Position numbers and translations under genes: made by a program. A DNA stretch of 64,000 nt, taken from assembly GCA_963277665.1 (NCBI GenBank), contig OY728158.1:597394818-597458817 (forward strand), read 5' to 3'. This stretch comes from Viscum album. Lineage: Eukaryota; Streptophyta; Magnoliopsida; Santalales; Viscaceae. Under the pieces are notes generated by a model. It saw nothing but the letters and a program-made list of their open reading frames with translations. It had not been told where the DNA came from and ran no database searches. Below, one piece after another: positions 22,531-33,490 of this stretch; positions within the stretch are counted from its first letter, which is position 1, and each line of letters begins with the position of its first letter.

Positions 22531-23339
22531 AGGATATGAATATAAAAATTTTAGCGAGATTTAATCAACTCAAAAATATAATTCTAAGAGGGTTGTTGTG
22601 AATAAAACTGAAAGGAATGAAATTATAATTAAAAATAGGTTCAATCCCCTTAAAACTATTTGGGAAAGTTGTGAAAAATCATGACACATTGAAAAATGTA
22701 ATATTTCATTGTTACTGACACACCAAAAGAATCTTCACATTACTAACAAAACCTGATTAGGGAAATAAAATAACGGATAAAAATATCATTTTGTCGAAAA
22801 TTCATGGAAGGAATCAAATGGAGAACGACCTTAGATACTTGAAAGTCTGTGTACTTCTAACTGGGCAAGATACTTAACATTGTTAAACAATGCGAACTAT
22901 TTTTAAAGAAGGAATATTTACATTTGAAAATGATAAATATTTAAAAATAAAAGGTTTTTTATGATACATCATTAGAAAAGAGAAGTTGACTTCATGAATA
23001 AATTTCATGTTGATGGGATGAAACATAATTTTATAAGTGTTTCATAATTTTGTGATAAGTGTAACAATGTTATCTTCAGAAAATATGGGTTTTTCTGAAA
23101 TGCGTATAAGGTGTAATGATTGTTATAAGATGCCGACATACAAAAGGGAATTTTTTTTCAGGTTGGTGATATAAAACTATCAGTGTACATGAGTATAGTG
23201 GAAGAGAACCATTTGAGGAATAAAAGGATAGGACAAATTAGTTAGAGAAACCCAAGAAAGTTGTCTAAAATAGATAGTGTTTGAGAAATTCCTATTTTTA
23301 CAATAAGAAGATATTGGTGGTGCACTATCTATCATAAAT

Positions 23340-23960
23340 ATAATATTAAATTCCTTTTGCATAAGAAAGATGATATTTTCTCAATAAAACACCTGGAGAT
23401 GATATATTCCAACATCTATGGGAGGATTAACAAATCATCAATAAATGGAGTTATGTACTTCATTACATTCATTGATGATTTTACTCCTATTACTTGTGTC
23501 GTTTATATGAAACCAAAATTATATGGTTTGAAAATTATTAACATATTTATAAGAAACGTAGAAAAGGAATGTGAGTATTCAATAAAGTAGTTTCGAATAG
23601 ATAATGGTGGTGAATATAGAAGATAATAATTTAAACACTATAATGAGATGTAATGAATTCATCATGAGTATAGTTCCCTATAAACTACCCAAAAAAGTGG
23701 TTTCTGAAAGAATGAACATAATCTTGGTTGAAATGGGAAGAACCATGTTACATGAATAGGGAATCTCTCATTAAATTTTGAGGAATTCCATGAGTGTTGC
23801 TGTTTTTATAAAGAAATATTGTTTCTGTAAGAATCAATCAGGTATAACTTCATATGAATTGTTTTATAGAAAAAATCCATGTTTTAAACACTTTAGAGTT
23901 TTTGGGAATCCATGATTTATAAAAATTAATAGTGAAAACTATGGTATGTTTGGGAAGAAA
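23340..23960 (+). pseudogene. Element F integrase core
   Basis: The frame reads MIYSNIYGRINKSSINGVMY, then FITFIDDFTPITCVVYMKPK, and after a stop FRIDNGGEY. This lines up with the copia integrase catalytic core (D-x-x-GP, FIDD-x-(S/T)R, R-x-DNGGEF). The first catalytic Asp region has become NIYG; the second, in the DNGGE-like motif, is kept. Near 23700 VVSERMNIILVEMGRTML matches the conserved VVERKNRTLVEMARTML helix. It continues with YELFYRKNP and F-R-VFGNP as in the post-core region. Several stops and frameshifts are present. Confidence 0.8.
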
Positions 23961-24329
23961 TGTGAATATTGAATCTTTATTAACTATGCTTCTCAAGGAA
24001 GAGGATAAAGATGCTTCAACAAATATACATGAATTTTTTTTGATTCGTTTTATGTGATAGTTTTTGAAGAATCTAAGAAAGAGAAACATTCTCAATGAGT
24101 CGAGGAGGTTGAGAATGTTTAAGAAATCAATATTAATATGGATACAAACAATTATAATTATTCTTAAAAAGAAGAAATATACTCACCTATTTCCATTGAT
24201 GTGTAAGACAGTTGAAAATATCATTCAAGGATGAGGAAGAAAGTGGAATCCCAAAATATAATTGGTGATCAACAATAAAGGGTTCAAACTAGAAGATCAA
24301 CTCATTTTATCACAAAACCCTCCTTGTAT

Positions 24330-25905
24330 TCAAAAGTGGAACCAAATGATTTGAAATAAGCTTTTGAGAATCAGAAATGGGTTCAAGCCATGAATGAATA
24401 ATTTGTTCATATTTATATGAACAATACTTGGGAACTTATACCCAATCCTGAACACAAAAACATCAATGGAATAAAATGGTTTTCCCAGAATAATCTGAAT
24501 AAAATGGTTATGTTATAAGAAAAAATTTTTTTTTTTGAAAAGGGTGGTCACACATTTATGGAATTGATTTTGATGATACCTTTATTTCGATGGCCAGATT
24601 GAAAATAATTAGATTATTTCCCACTATTGGTGCACAACAAGGATACAAGATCCTTTAAATGGTTGTGAAATCCTCATTCCTAAATGGTGATCTTTAATAG
24701 GAGGTTTATATTGAACATACCTATGGAATTTTTGTGGGTAAATATTAAGGTTTTGTGTGTAAATGGATGGAATCCCTATATAGGATAAAACAAGCTCCAA
24801 GAGAATGATATTCCAAATTGGATACATTTTTAACAAAGATTAATTTCAAGAAAGGAATATTGGATAACAATATATACATTAGAATAAATCATGACTATTC
24901 CCTCATTGTGTCTGATTATTTTGTTGAATTTTTTATTAATTAGAATGATGAAAGGTGGTGTGAATGTTTTGGTGAAGAAATGAAATGATTTTTTTAAAGT
25001 TTATTTTGGGGGGAATGAAATACGTTGTTGGGATAAAAAAATATAAAATGAAAGAATACATTTTTCATTATCAATGAAAGTGTGATAAAGATATTCTCAA
25101 GAGGTTTGGCGTGGAATAATGAAAACCTATTTCTATCCCCATTTTAGTGGGAAAATTTTGGCAAAAAATAGAGAATTAAAATAAGTTGATCTTAAAGTGT
25201 TTCGAATGTTGATTTAATGTTGGTTGTATTTGACTACCTTAAGACCTAAAATTGTTTATGATATTTAATTATGTGAAATATTTCATAGTTATCCAAAAAA
25301 TCACATTTAATATCTAAAAAAAATTATTAGATGCATCAAACACAAAAAAAAATTCAGAATCATGTATGGTATCTCATATAGCATTGAATTGTTTGGGTAT
25401 TCATATAATTATTCTGTAGAAAATGTTGATGATAGAATATCAACATCTAGTAGAATGTTTTTTCTGTGGAATAATTGTGTTAGTTAGCATTCAAATAAAT
25501 ATAATTCCATTAATCTATGTTTGACTGAAGCTGAGTATGTTGCTTCCAATTAATCCACTACTCAACATATGTGGATAAAAACTCAATTGAAATATTTACT
25601 TGTTCAATTGGATTTACGATTTATTTTGGGTTGTGAAAATCAAATGACAATAAATCTCACTAGGAATAATATTAATCATTCTCATTCAAAACATATTGAT
25701 ATCAAATTTTATTTTGTTGAAGAGAATGTGGATGAGAATGAATTGAAGTTGGAGTATGTTCCGACATCGGAACAAGTTTCATACATATTCACAAAACCTT
25801 TAATGAGGGAATCATTTTCTAAATTGAGGATGAACATGGGTGTACAATGTCTTTCTCTCCAAGGTTGGGGTATGTGTTTTTATCCCCTATATAATCTTAA
25901 CTTTT
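24330..25905 (+). pseudogene. Element F reverse transcriptase and RNase H
   Basis: The RT part is heavily decayed: W-x-QAMNE near 24385, N-NTWELIPNPEH near 24425, and KWFSQN near 24475 follow copia RT order; YVDD was not seen. RNase H is clearer from 25436: STSSRMFFLWNNCVS, then LTEAEYVASN, MWIKTQLKYLL, and INLTRNNINHSHSKHIDIKF, followed by EYVPTSEQVSYIFTKPLMRE. The final part from 25569 is open to the stop at 25905. The last residues SKLRMNMGV are the usual Sirevirus polyprotein end. Confidence 0.8.
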
Positions 25906-26789
25906 GATTTTATTTTCAAGGGGGTAATTGTTTCATAAATCAATGCATTTCATGTAAAAAGAAAGAGTTATTGATAAGAAGTCAATTTAATTTTTTTGTG
26001 AGTATATTATCCTATCTATTTGATGGAGTGGTTGTACGAAAATAAATTGAATTTTATTCTAGGGATGATAAAGAAAATATGAGGATGTAAAAAAGAAAAT
26101 GGGTGTCATAATCAATACTTTTGGACATCATGATTTTTTTGTAAATGATTCATGTTTCCTACAATGAGTTAGCTCATGTAGTCTTAGAATTAATGAAATG
26201 AAATCCATTTCTTGAGGATAAAAAAATCAGTGACTTATGAAACATGGTTAACAAGAAAACGAAAATGGGGAGATGTTTTATATGATGCTGATGTGGAAGG
26301 TGTTTGTTTTCTTGTGTTTAATTTTGTATTCAAGTAAATATTTTTAAGAAATAATATCACCTCACTTTTTATTTTTTTGAAATAATACTCGCCATTGTTT
26401 TAAAAAGATTGAGACATACTCTATCTATAATAATGTGGGAAGATATTTTAAAATATAAGGTTTAGATTAGAATTATATTGGGTCTATAATAGGAAAAGAT
26501 AATTTTAATTAATTGATTGTTATTTAGAATGAGGGAACTGATCACATGGAGATTGAATCTTGCAGCAAGTAAATTGTCATTTGATTCACACTAGATCTAG
26601 TATGAAGGAAGTGATTATTTTGATGATGTATCAGAGTCTATATGAATAAAATAAAAAAATTGATGATGATTTTCTAATTTTTATTTCATAAAGCACATAT
26701 TAATTGAATAACTTATTATGCATGCCTGGTGAAATAATGGGGGACTAAAAAATGTTCATGGAATTTTTTTGAGAAGAAATGATTATTGG

Positions 26790-28105
26790 GAATCATACTC
26801 AAGAGATTGTACCCATGGTAATTTTATCCCAAATGATAATACTCATTATAATCATAATTAGGCTAAGAATAAATGAAAGAAGGTGATAATTATTGTAATT
26901 TTAACAATCTTTCCCAAAATGATTGGATCTAGGTAGAAGTGGAGTAATAAGAGGTGGATTTTTACTGTTGAGTTTGATCATCCATTAGATTTATAATAAT
27001 TTTTTCATATCCAGGATAATCATACCTACGAATATAAATAAAAAGTAATACACATAATGATCATACCCAAAAATGAAAATATCCAAGATAATCATACTCA
27101 GAAAGAGCGTAATATGGGCAATCTTATTCATAGAAGGATTTGCTTGAGGTCTATGGATGAAAAGAGGAGAGATTGAGACACAAAATGTAGTCAACTATTT
27201 CAAAATGGTTGAATTAAGTTGTATGATTTCATCCGGTTCCATAGAAGATGAGAAGATGATGTTTATTTCTTAAGTGGGTCAATAGAAAAAGATGATTTTT
27301 TGGGGGGACTATCATCGGCGTACTGGACATTTATAAGAATGATTTTATTAAAAAATCAGAGTGTTGTCCATTTCTTCAAAAATATTATCATAATTGGTAT
27401 AGAACACTGTTTTGATGTAATCAAATCTCAAAAATCAGTGTCATTTATTCATATCAAACTGGAGAGTGAAATTAATGTCTAAAGAAGGATATAAAGTTTG
27501 AAGAATAATCAAGAATCTTTGAGAGGAGTTTATGAAGTCAAAACTCATCCCAATATTTCAATAGAAATTATATTTTCTTTGAACTTGTGTAAGCATAAAT
27601 TTGTTTTATTATTCCCAAAATAGCCATTGGAGGATCACCTATAAAAGGAGAAGTACTTTGTACTTTCATACTATTATTACTATTCAATTTAGTAGAGGGA
27701 GAAGCTTATATTTTTTACTAATAGAAAGAAGATACCATATTGATCTTTGTTAATTAAATTATTATTGGAATAAGGAATAATAGAAGATATAATATCACAA
27801 TGTTGTTTTTAGATGATAATCATACTCATTGGTTATGGTTTTCTTTTGATTGTCTTATTTGGATTTTCAATTGTACTTGGTTGATCATCATATTGGGATG
27901 TATTAATTTTCCTTCAGATTTCTGTATTTGGGGTCTCAAACTGAAGAAGAATCATACTAAGTTTATCGAGATTAGTAATTAAAGTGGTGATTATTCACAC
28001 ATACCATTTCTATCAAAAAAATAATACTAGGGAGAATAATACTGAGAAGTATCATATTGGGAGAATCGTACTCAGAGTAATTAGACTGGGAAAATCAGAC
28101 TGAGT
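26790..28105 (+). repeat. Dispersed GATAATCATACTCA-like motif array
   Basis: At least ten variants of AATCATACTCA occur: near 26793, 26838, 27019, 27059, 27080, 27816, 27949, 28018, 28037, 28062 and 28092. The downstream ones alternate with GAGAAT or GGGAGAATC. Spacing is irregular, from about 20 to several hundred bases, and part of the gap around the TATA box has none. Confidence 0.55.
27640..27648 (+). promoter_or_regulatory. LTR TATA box, element F
   Basis: CCTATAAAAGGAG followed by AAGTACTTTGTACTTTCATA fits the promoter and transcript start zone of copia LTRs. Confidence 0.5.
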
Positions 28106-28330
28106 TTTACTTATCAAAGTACTAGAAGTTATTACCATCTCTTGCATAAGAAAGTTATGAATTGTATTTCAATTTAATAAGTTTTTGAATTCAAAATAAA
28201 AACATGAAACATGAGTTTTTTCACACACTTTGTGTTATCCTATCTTTATTAAGAGGGTGAACACATACTTTTGGATTGTCTTCAAAGTACTATACAAGTG
28301 AAAGGGTATATCGTACTCATTATAATCCAG

Positions 28331-30239
28331 TGACTATTTTATATTGGATTGTGCTGTATTGGATCATTTTCCAACTATACTAAAGACATGTGTATTCCTA
28401 TTTAATTGTGAAATTTTTAAATACCTATGTTCTTTTGGATGTGTTTTTAAATTGTTTTCCGTGGGGAAGAAAATATTTAATAGGATCAAAATGTTACCTC
28501 ATTTTGAAAAGAAACATGAAAGAAATTGTATAATTGTTTCACCCCCTCCACTATCAGTGATACAATCATCATCACTAGGAATTTACATAGTCAAATATAT
28601 ATATATATATAAATCACAACTCTTTTCTACTATGTACAACTATAACAAGGCTATATTCCCCAAAGACATATAAAACAACTATAAGAATGATCTCCTACTA
28701 AGATAATATACTACCACATTCCCCTTCCAATGATTATTTGTTAAAGGTTTTTTAGTCATGTTAACCTCAATAAAATTTTCCCATTTTAATGTAGTATCTT
28801 GGTGACCAAAATGTTTTCTCTCGAGGAGGTTGCAATTTAAGTTGCAAAATTGTCACTTTTATTTGTTATTGTTTCATGAAGATAAAAGTGAGGGATGTGA
28901 TTAATACCTTTAAAACAGAATGTACTAATATCTAATGTGCAAGGAAATTTAAGAGAATGGAAGAAAATAGACCTTAAATAATGTTGGATTGAAAATCATA
29001 TTAAAACAGTTTTCATAGACAAGCTTCACCCTCTTGGACACTCTCTTATTCCTTATTTGAAAATATTTCCCAATTTGAATTCCTAAATGCACCCTCAAGG
29101 ACCCCCAGGTGAACACTCATACATTAATAGACATCATTTCAAGACCTTTCATGTTTTTTTTCTACCCAAAAATTGATTCAATTATTTGGAGACCTCAATG
29201 CAATTGAAGATAACCCAAAACACTATGCTCAATGGAAAGACCTTGCCATATAAATTTAAATAGTGAAGTTAATTAATTAACTTCATTGATCAAAACAACC
29301 ATCAAAACAAGTTCTTTGGAGATATATTTGGTAAGGAATGAATCCATCTTAATTCAAAAATATCGATTCAAGAGTAATTCAAAAAGGGAGTACAGATTAA
29401 TCTCAAAACCAGGAAGAGAGTGCCCATCGAGTTTCATCATCTCCAAACATGTGGGGTTTAGCTTCTCATCACCTAGGAAAACTCCATGTTCTCCATTGTT
29501 GCTTCATTAGATGGAATATTCATAATGATATCAATCTCCAATGCAGCAAATGAGGGTTCCAGATCAATTGAAGGATGTGGGGAGGACCCCCTAAGGTGTT
29601 GCACTACTCTTACTCGACTAAAGTGCACTCAAATAGTGGACCATGGGTGCCTTCTATAGGAAAACCCCAGTAAAGCTCATGGATAGTGTATCCTTATTTT
29701 TCACTATTCAACGACTGGTACATGATGTGTACCTAAGTTACACGTAGTGTACACCAGATCCACTTTCTTCAATCCATCATGTGAATCTCTTACACTGGTT
29801 TGATTGGTTGACATACTATATGGCGTGTACTAAGAGTACGTGACATGTACATTCATTTCAATGTGTGATCTACCTTCAGGACATATCATGTGTGGAAAAA
29901 TTATTTTTTAAATGGTCATGATGAGTAAGGTCTTTATTGGTCGTGTAGGCATTCTTCTTCAGTTTCTAGCGCTGCTTCTTTTCTCTAAAATATGTTGTCA
30001 CACCACTTCACTTTGCTCACAACGTGAAGTTTCAATTGCCTAAAATTTTTCAATACGTCAGAAAATTGAAAAAATTACAGTCTATAATTATACATTATCA
30101 TAATTTAGTTCAAAACACCCTTCAATTCTAATAACAATTCAATTTTATATATAATGAAACATTGGTGATCTATAAATCCTTAAATAAGAAATGAATAATC
30201 ATCGAAATATAAGCACTTTCAATTACATTCTATCTTGAA
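28331..30239. other. Unassigned AT-rich stretch
   Basis: No gene recognised. The frame at 29286-29510 has no family features. Near 29715-29850, GTGTAC and GTACGTGACATGTAC motifs recur (GTGTACC, ACGTAGTGTACACC, GCGTGTACTAAGAGTACG), a pattern seen in U3 of long gypsy LTRs. At 29996 the minus strand reads TGTGACAACAT after a purine-rich GAAGTGG, a weak candidate for an LTR start. It could be a damaged 3' LTR of element C, but it does not match the 5' LTR candidate at 33491-36234. Confidence 0.3.
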
Positions 30240-30359
30240 TTTATAATCCTAGAGGAACTATAGCCATCAAATCTACCTCTACTTATGATCCATCCAAGAG
30301 ATAATATACTTGATACACATATGTTTAGAGTAGGTAATAAAATGACAATGATAACGTAG

Positions 30360-30410
30360 TTTTTCCCCATCTTCCGGTTAAAGGCATCCACTGCCAACTC
30401 AGGATCATGT
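30360..30410 (-). pseudogene. Element C RNase H terminal motif
   Basis: The minus strand reads HDPELAVDAFNRK, matching the HxPGKANVVADALSR(K/R) signature where gypsy RNase H meets the integrase linker. The AVDAFNRK half is the stronger match. Upstream RNase H cannot be followed with confidence. Confidence 0.5.
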
Positions 30411-30879
30411 ATTTTTTATTTCTACTCGAGTGGTCTCAATTGTCAAGACGCATATGTGATTAAAAATTTCATCTTAATAGTACACAACCATGTGAATTAC
30501 CCGAGGCATTATAGAACACTATATAATCAACCCCCTCCTCTAGAAATTATATGATATGAGTTCTCAAAAATCTATACCTCAACACCTAAAACTCTTGTTG
30601 GAAAATCTGTTTCTGAATGAATGGATTCACCATGTGATTTTATGTAGTCAAATATGCTAACATTCTCAAGAATATAGGAATTAATCTCTAATAGTAACTT
30701 TCCAAACCATGGAATCTAATCACCACTGTTATACTATTTGTTTTCTCTTAATCGAACCCTACCTCAAATATTTCTAGGTCCACCTCTCAACTATCATCCA
30801 AGATGAAATTTCCCATAATGTAGAACTCAAAAATATAGAACTAAATCTTTGGGAGATTAGCTTAAATAAGGTTCTATCG

Positions 30880-31330
30880 AGATTATTTAAGACCATCATC
30901 AATATTCTTGTGTTCTTCTCCTTATATGTTGATTACACTGGGATAAGATTAATGAAGATCCCAGAAAACATGTATAAGAGATAATAATGGTCTATTTCGT
31001 GAGTCCCATGAATAATGCCAAAAGGTTCATCACACTGAAATCCATCACTATGTACTCATAGTGACCACAAAAACATATGAATTTAATCTTTAATATATCA
31101 TCATCCTTACTCAATGATGGTGATAACTTCATCTATGATCAATATTTTCGAACCATTATTTCCTTACTAAAGTGATTAAAGAGGTAATCATTCTGAAATA
31201 TTTGATAAACATTCTTCATAGTCACTATTTTTAGGGGCCAAATATCCACAAAAAAGTAAAAATCTTATATTCCTTCATGGATAAAAACACTAGGGTTTAA
31301 TAGGGGAAACAATAGGTTTAAAAATCCCCA
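30880..31330 (-). pseudogene. Element C reverse transcriptase
   Basis: The minus strand near 31075-31030 reads FCGHYEYIVMDFSVMN followed by LLALFMGL. This matches the gypsy RT block (R)[25 protein letters not shown]. A downstream tract, IFINLIPV-STYKEKNTRILM, matches VVFIDDILVYSKSEEEHEEHL, with the catalytic DD changed. Reverse transcriptase copies element RNA into DNA; this copy cannot be active. Confidence 0.7.
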
Positions 31331-31649
31331 CATTTTTAAGTTATCCAAATACACCCTCAGCAATTGATTCTTTGTAGGAGCAATTCAATATGCCTGTATG
31401 GATAGCAGGGTAATCACTAGGTGAATTTCAAAGTCGAATTTTATCTTTCGATGGAGAGGAAATCATGGAAAATACACAAAGGATTGATAATAATACTCCA
31501 CTACCACTACAATGAATTGAAATATCATAATATCCACTACTCCAAGGGAAATAAAATACAACTAGTGAGTAATTATATTTATCATCATATACATCAGAAC
31601 ATATTTATCTTATTGTGTTTCTTTCCCATTCATAAAGGAAAACCTCATC

Positions 31650-31760
31650 ATGTCTCTATAGATACAACAAAACCTCAAGTTGAAATAGTTAATCTAGGAA
31701 TGAAACGTAGACAACCATTCAATACCTAATATTACATCATAAAGACTTATTCTTTTACTA
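31650..31760 (-). pseudogene. Element C aspartic protease remnant
   Basis: The minus-strand frame reads YDVILGIEWLSTFHS. This is close to the (Y/F)DVILGMDWLxxxxA motif that closes the pepsin-like protease of plant gypsy elements. It lies between gag and RT in the right order. The active-site DTGA region was not found. Confidence 0.7.
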
Positions 31761-32379
31761 TAAATAGTTATCATATGATGGTCTAGACTTTAAGTGTCTA
31801 GTCACGCTATTGGATGATGTGTGTGATCATTACATCACCTTTGGTCAGAGTCTCTAAGCATAGGAGTTTAACTAACATAATAAATAAAATCTATAATTCA
31901 CAAAACCCATGAAGTGTAAAGGAAATATTGAATCAGAACTGTGTATATTAGTAAAAAAATATCATGTGGAAAATACATAGATGATACCTATAAGAATCAT
32001 AGGTACCTAGGGGGAGTATTCCTCTACTAATGGTAGTTGTCTCCTCCCCTAACCAATATCCCCTTGAGCTTGTCATCTACTACATGGGTGTGGTGGTGGT
32101 AATAATCCAAATTGTCTACCACCACCTATTACTCTACCTACTACCCTTCCTCATATACCACCCTATCAATATCCCTTCTCTAACCTCTATCATTGTCTAG
32201 GTAGTATGTCTGTTGTCTATCTGTCAGCTGTGTAGTGGGATAAAAAATCTCAAGAAATATTTCAATAAAAATAACAAGATAATCACTACCTCTCCATAGG
32301 TTTTCTAGAATCGCCTTAATATCCCTGAACTACTATTCCTCTATATAGGGATCATCTCTTAAAGTGTGTTGCACATCCT

Positions 32380-32780
32380 TACCCATGTGACTAGCGTAGA
32401 CTACAGACTTCTGATATTTCTACTCTTGCATGCCCACTAACAACACAATATATCAGTGTATGATCTACTAGGAATATATCCACCAAATAATCATTCTAAA
32501 AAACATGATCAAATGATATAATAAGAAGAGATATATCTAAAAGATGGATATCTTAGTGTAGTCCCAGATCCATGGTCTATTCCCTAAAAACTGTTTCTAT
32601 CACCATATCCAATTGGTACTATGAGTGGTTAGAAAACCTCACTGAATACTCTTCCATGTTAATAATTCAATTCTATAAATGTAGAATCTCCTTGATGCAC
32701 AATAATTTCAACATGGCTAGATATACCTCCTCCCTGAATAGATTCTCAAAATCTTCCCAAGAGAGAGTTATCTTGTTGAG
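32380..32780 (-). pseudogene. Element C gag (retrotransposon gag domain)
   Basis: The minus strand reads WEDFENLFREEVYLAMLKLL near 32760-32700, then, after two stops, NMEEYSVRFSNHS near 32660-32620. This matches the Retrotrans_gag block WxxFxxxFxxxYFP...(Q)GxMSVxEYxxxFxxLSRY. A purine-rich tract at 31980-32260 lies where the basic, Gly-rich zinc-knuckle linker would be. The overlapping plus-strand frame 32572-32787 is a shadow. Confidence 0.7.
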
Positions 32781-33477
32781 TAATTGAGTCTCTAGAATCT
32801 ACCATTTCCCAATAAATTCTTAAATAAGACTCATTATGAGGAATTTTATCTGATTGGTAGGGTTCTTCCTATGTCATAAAACTAATGTGAAAACCTTCAT
32901 CAGTTCCCAAATTTACTGGCATTATGAATCACCCTAAAACCAGGGAGGTTTTTTAATTTTAAACTCTTTCAGTACACATAGGCTATGTGAATCCTTGAAT
33001 AGAACTACTAGTTTAATATGCAACTCAATGGGTGGTGGAATGAAATGGAAACCACCCAAAGGTACTATATTCTATAAAATCCCCTTTAAAAATCCTCAAA
33101 ACTCAATGGATCACCACCATGATCACTTAGTGGGATCCTAAAATAATGGATTCATAGAGGCATCCTAAAATAAAAAGACTCACCACTGTAAAAAAGATTA
33201 TATCTGGGGAGATGAACCAATAAGGACTTGAAAAACCAAAACCCATTTCTATATGATGTATGTATTGATTTTTTCTCGTCATCTATTTACAACATGAAAC
33301 AAGTCAACAAGATCCTTATTAATTTCCTAGTGAATGTAAAGGTCAACCAACACAAAATCATTGGAGTTTCTAACATGAATCTTGAACTTGTGACACTTTA
33401 ACAATGTTTCCAAAAATCTCAAACCAATACTTATAGATTAAAAAATCATAACTCTCATTCTAAGGTAGAAGAAACTC

Positions 33478-33489
33478 ACATTGATACCA
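33478..33489 (-). other. Primer-binding site of element C
   Basis: The minus strand reads TGGTATCAATGT; the first eight bases are identical to the iMet complement TGGTATCAGAGC. It lies about 0.7 kb upstream of gag, as expected. Confidence 0.65.
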
Positions 33490-33490
33490 C

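Larger units (their letters stand above)
21726..28330 (+). mobile_element. Element F: Sirevirus-like Ty1/copia retrotransposon, 5' part missing
   Basis: Domains in order are a gag coiled coil (about 21900-22210), a zinc-knuckle remnant (about 22450-22505), integrase (23340-23900), RT (24330-25000) and RNase H (25430-25870). An AAGGGGGT polypurine tract and a 3' LTR start near 25929 follow. The long coiled coil after the gag core and the SKLRMNMGV-type polyprotein end are features of the Sirevirus (SIRE/Maximus) lineage. The front of gag and the 5' LTR are absent because element A abuts at 21726. The right end is not resolved; 28330 is a rough limit. Confidence 0.7.
25929..28330 (+). repeat. 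Element F 3' LTR (right end unresolved)
   Basis: A purine tract, CAAGGGGGTAA (25918-25928), precedes TGTTTCATAAATC. A TATA box with downstream GTACTTTGTACTTTC tract (27640-27670) resembles the U3/R border. No second LTR is present for comparison, so the right end is a guess. A repeated ATCATACTCA motif (26790-28100) fills much of U3 and U5. The open frames 27300-27482, 27800-27982 and, just beyond, 28344-28673 have no family features. Confidence 0.5.

Noticed and set aside
28590..28620. TA-rich runs as possible origins or matrix-attachment sites
   Set aside because: Short TA runs are expected in DNA this AT-rich; nothing specific supports a role.
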